Positions 61,001 to 64,000 of a stretch of DNA of 64,000 nt are shown piece by piece. Source of the stretch: Lytechinus variegatus (Eukaryota > Echinodermata > Echinoidea > Temnopleuroida > Toxopneustidae); the NCBI RefSeq assembly GCF_018143015.1, contig NC_054756.1, positions 22,067,298 through 22,131,297 on the forward strand, read 5' to 3'. The notes under the pieces are model-generated. The model was not told where the DNA came from. It saw only the letters and a list, made by a program, of their open reading frames with translations, and searched no databases. Positions within the stretch are counted from its first letter, which is position 1, and every line of letters begins with the position of its first letter. A program made the position numbers and the translations under genes.

Positions 61001-63516
61001 TACTCTTCTTGCTTGTGGCATTTTTTTGTTGGGGGGGAGTTCAGTCCGTGCTACTTATCAGCATGATACGTGAGTCATATGTTATGATCGTCATTTATAT
61101 ACCGCTACAATGAGCAGTTGGTGGACCTTCTCGAGACAATGTGGATTAAAAGTTTGAACCTGGCGAAATTTGTCAAACATCCATGGCCATCCACCCGTCT
61201 AAATCGAGAAGGATTACGATAATAGGTTCAAAAACGCTAGAATATAATACAGGTAGTCATCAATATATCAGTGAACTCATTAGAAGAAAATTTCATTAAA
61301 AATGTTTATCTTTTAGCAACCTTGGAGTAATTAAAAAAAGATCCATGACTTTGGCCATTCTCGCTGGTCACTTTTACATTTCATGAGCCATTTAATTTCT
61401 ATATACTCTTGATTTTAATAATTTATTTAATTTATTTATTTATAAAATAGCTATATACACAAATCATGAACTGTTCAAAGGGACATATCAAAAATGATAA
61501 AGTACATCAAATACCAGAGCTGATTGACACAGACTGTCGAAAACAAAACAAGTGGAGGAAGGCAAAGACATCCTTATTTAGGTGAGAAAATGTACTTGTC
61601 GAAGATCTAAGCTGGTGCAGAGGCTGGTCCTGGATTTTTTTAATAAAAAACTTTGTATGAATCATTCATATATGCATTTATACAGAAGAAAAAGAACAAA
61701 GGGCATATTTTTTGAAACTCGATTGATCTGCCATGAATTCAGTTAGACAGAATCATGCACAGATTGAAATAAATTGCCTGACTTATCATGAATATTATCA
61801 ATATTTTACAGGAAGCTTAAAATGGCAAGACTTGCGTGGTGATGTGGCCTTGTGCGTTTCATTTTATTCCAGGTTTCACAATGTCCTTGAAATGTGAGGG
61901 ATCTAGATTTGAATACGTTTAAAAAACAACTTTATAGACCAGGAAATGTTTAATTTATTATAATTCAATTTTACAAGAAATATCATTTCTTCTACAATTA
62001 AATTAAACGGCCTTAAATTTACAATTTTTGAACAGTCATTTTATTTTGTATGCTATGAACTATGTTGTCCTTCTCTTGCTCTTAAATCATGCCTTTGAAT
62101 AATAATCTTATTTGTCACAAAAACCACCAGCTCACACCCAAAGAAAATAAATCAACATAATAAACCCCCCCCCCAAAAAAAGAAAATAGTAATAATAATA
62201 ATAATGATAAATAAATAAATTAATTAATAAATAAATTAATTAATTAATTAATTAAATAAATAATTAAATAAAATATCGAGTTTAAAGTTGGATATTTTCT
62301 TTAAAAATTACAATCAATAAATGATTTATATTACATAAAGATAAATTCAATTAAATAAAAATGGGTTTTCCCTTTCATCATTTTGGCTGGATTTAATAAG
62401 TACCGGATTTTAAATCACTGCCTGAATCACATCTTCGGCTGGTTACTTAGTCACACTCACCCTTACTGCAACAGGTTCAAGTTGCCATTTATGCTGTAAG
62501 CATCGCACCGTTAATCTTCTGCGGCCTCCAGCGAATAAAAATAGATCCTAACCAGAGTCATCGGCTTACTATCCCCTTTTCATTTACTGTTTATGTTTAT
62601 TTTTTGGTAAGGGGCAGATTTTTGTTTCTGTTTCGTCATCATTTAATTGATTATGAAAGCATAATGAGGAAGGGGTCGTCGTTTTGGATATGCTTGCAAT
62701 TGGCATTCAGCGGAGCACCGTCCCAGTTTAGATTTTAAAGTCGAAACTCATTTATTTGATTACAGACAGATACAGAGTTGTACGAGTAAATTATTACAAT
62801 CAATATTGTTAGATGCTAAGTAAGTCCTTTTTCGAAAGTTCGATATTGCAAATATTGAGAGGTATATGTTATGCAACATGTTGAAAGATTGGTTATTGAA
62901 ACTGACCATGGATGTTTCTAGCAGGAAAATTAACATACTTGCTTAATGATTGGACTATGGAAAAATCATCAAAAGTTTCGCGGTTCGTGTATTTGCATGG
63001 TAAGTTAGATCTACTGAAAGTCGCACGAAATTCAGCATTAAAAAAGAACAATTTCTAGATCATCTTGTGAATGTCTTTTGTCGGTTTCACTCCTCGCCTT
63101 CTTAAATTTGAAAATAGGCATAATGATCAATCTCTCTTCTGGAAAAATTGCATTCCCAAATTCGATATTTCTAAGCTAAAATTTAGATCACGTCCCTCTA
63201 TATGTTTTTGTTTTTTTATGGCTGTTTCATTGACGGTTAATTTCTATAACCATGATACAGAGGCTCTTTCTTTCAAAATCATTTCAGATGTCCGGCTTGT
63301 CAACGGGTCTGCTCCGAACGAAGGACGGGTCGAAATCCGGCACACGGGTTCTTCCGATTGGTCAACAGTTTGCGGGACATACTGGGATATAATTGACGTC
63401 ATAGTCACGTGTCGACAGCTCGGCTTCCCAGGGGCCCATGCGTCTCTCAAGCGGTCGGAGTTCGGTCGAGGGAGAGGACGGATATCAAGGACACTGCTCT
63501 TTTGTCGGGGTGGTAG
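57986..63516 (+). CDS. SRCR-domain secreted or membrane protein, 5' part (runs off window)
   Basis: Exon 1 (57,986-58,043) encodes MVLCIVGILTILGATARAI, a clean signal peptide, with donor ATCG/GTAAGT in phase 1. Exon 2 (63,288-63,516) follows ATTTCAG and enters as G/AT (Asp), giving DVRLVNGSAPNEGRVEIRHT directly after the signal peptide. This is a scavenger receptor cysteine-rich domain with STVCGTYWD, CRQLGFPGAH and FGRGRGRI. The exon ends at GTAAAA after about 75 residues, before the usual last cysteines, so the domain is split by an intron or this exon is unusual. Echinoids have very large SRCR families expressed in immune cells. The 5.2-kb intron holds SINEs and MITEs. The join is inferred from phase and domain logic. 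Confidence 0.75.
58160..58255 (-). mobile_element. tRNA-Leu-like SINE fragment
   Basis: Minus strand: GTGCCGTGGCCGAGTGGTCT (A box), a decayed B box near TGTTCGCTTT, then GACCAAGGCAATTTTT. Lies head to head with the next SINE, 80 bp apart. Confidence 0.65.
58336..58535 (+). mobile_element. tRNA-Leu-like SINE
   Basis: Head ACCGTGGCCGAGTGGTCTTA with B box GGTTCGATCCC and end CTGCCGCGGCAG; the body GTGAGCAAGGCATTTAATCT and an (ATA)n tail follow. Confidence 0.75.
58687..58812. mobile_element. Short foldback MITE
   Basis: The ends CCCAGTTTCATAAAACTTGT and the reverse complement GGGTGTCGTTTCACAAAAAA are imperfect inverted repeats; the class resembles 49,732-49,876. Confidence 0.5.
59306..59925. 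mobile_element. 620-bp foldback element (AAGTCCACC family)
   Basis: The ends AAAGGTCAAGTCCACC and TTAGGACAAGTCCACC are inverted, and the arms keep pairing inward for about 250 bp (AGTTATGACATTTCAAAGTTTCGC against GCGAAACTTCAAAATGCCATAACT, 59,411 and 59,797). No coding. Confidence 0.85.
60508..60760 (-). mobile_element. tRNA-derived SINE, head truncated
   Basis: Shares CCTACCGGTACCCATTT and GCCATGGCTGGGAGT with the SINE at 48,565-48,872; an (ATA)n tail is at 60,508. It ends inside the tRNA head. Confidence 0.7.
60761..63287. other. Rest of SRCR intron 1, no exon recognised
   Basis: AT-rich with an ATTA/AATAA low-complexity tract (62,185-62,275). A short open piece ending LIDTDCRKQNKWRKAKTS near 61,525-61,578 was considered and not accepted. 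Confidence 0.5.
63288..63516 (+). CDS. First SRCR exon
   Basis: DVRLVNGSAPNEGRVEIRHT, then STVCGTYWDIIDVIVTCRQ and LGFPGAHASLKRSEFGRGRG. The usual IWLDDV and CxG part is replaced by ISRTLLFCRGG, which may be divergent sequence or reading past an earlier splice. Confidence 0.8.
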
Positions 63517-64000
63517 GTAAAACCTCCGGATATAATTTGTTCAGGTCGCTACTCATCGTAAATGATATAACTGGTTATTTGTTTTGTATTTCAGAGAAAC
63601 AGACTGGAATGTACATGATATTAATTTCATTTCAAGTGATTTCAGTTTTGCAATACTTTGATATCAATATTTCTATACTAGTTGGATTTAGATAATCATA
63701 TGCCGGAAAATGATAAATAAAAGTAAAGAAACAATAACAATAAATCAAAAAATGAATTCAAGAAAAATTCGTTGCCACTGCACCATTACCACAACAAGAC
63801 TACCTGATCACCTTTACAAGTCAGAGACGACCTATATGTATTCTCAATTTTATCACAAGGAAAATAAGAGCCACATGACGGATAACGCTCTATTTTTTTT
63901 CTTTGTTTTTTTTCTCACTTTCCTATATTCCCCTTTCTTATTGTGTCACTTTTTACTTTACTTTAAATATACATATATACTACATGTATATAGGGCTCGG
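63517..64000. other. Right edge, intron of the SRCR gene
   Basis: AT-rich, no further exon before the window ends. Confidence 0.5.

Noticed and set aside
61500-61580. Short open piece ending NKWRKAKTS before a GTGAG site
   Set aside because: No acceptor or domain supports it, and it is isolated in a repeat-rich intron.

Overview
The window looks like nuclear DNA from a sea urchin (echinoid). The grounds are intron-rich single-copy genes with phase-1 domain exons, three IL-17-type cytokine genes, an SRCR-domain gene, tRNA-derived SINEs, CR1/L2-like LINEs, many foldback/MITE repeats, (TA)n tracts, and one element built like the TU foldback transposons first described from sea urchins. The species cannot be fixed from sequence alone.

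Layout. 1-2,810 is repeat-rich flank. 2,811-29,877 holds three paralogous minus-strand genes (A 2,811-6,349, first exon not found; B 19,663-23,369; C 25,786-29,877). B and C are complete: signal peptide exon, one WSC-domain exon, a short linker exon, then one exon with a transmembrane helix and a tyrosine-motif tail. All introns are phase 1. Between A and B lie a fossil Ty3/Gypsy piece (10.4-12.3 kb) and a degenerate LINE (14.0-17.6 kb). 29.9-38.4 kb holds a THAP-like remnant, a small P2X7-tail-like ORF, a second LINE (33.3-36.4 kb) and repeats.

38.4-47.1 kb is an inverted duplication carrying two nearly identical IL-17 genes that face each other (38,993-40,220 plus; 45,374-46,546 minus). Promoters and 3' flanks are duplicated too. 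A third, diverged IL-17 gene lies at 54,799-55,899 (minus). All three share an odd structure: a first coding exon of only two or three codons, a phase-0 intron, then one exon with everything else. Between the second and third IL-17 genes sits a TU-like foldback element (47,294-49,404) with an 8-bp target duplication. At the right end an SRCR gene starts (signal exon 57,986-58,043, first SRCR exon 63,288-63,516) and runs off the window.

How the genes may relate: IL-17 and SRCR proteins are known immune molecules in echinoids. The WSC receptor-like genes are the least familiar item. Their tails share four ordered tyrosine motifs with a variable number of YYS repeats, which suggests a phosphotyrosine signalling receptor family; that function is inference. 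Their closeness to the IL-17 genes may be chance.
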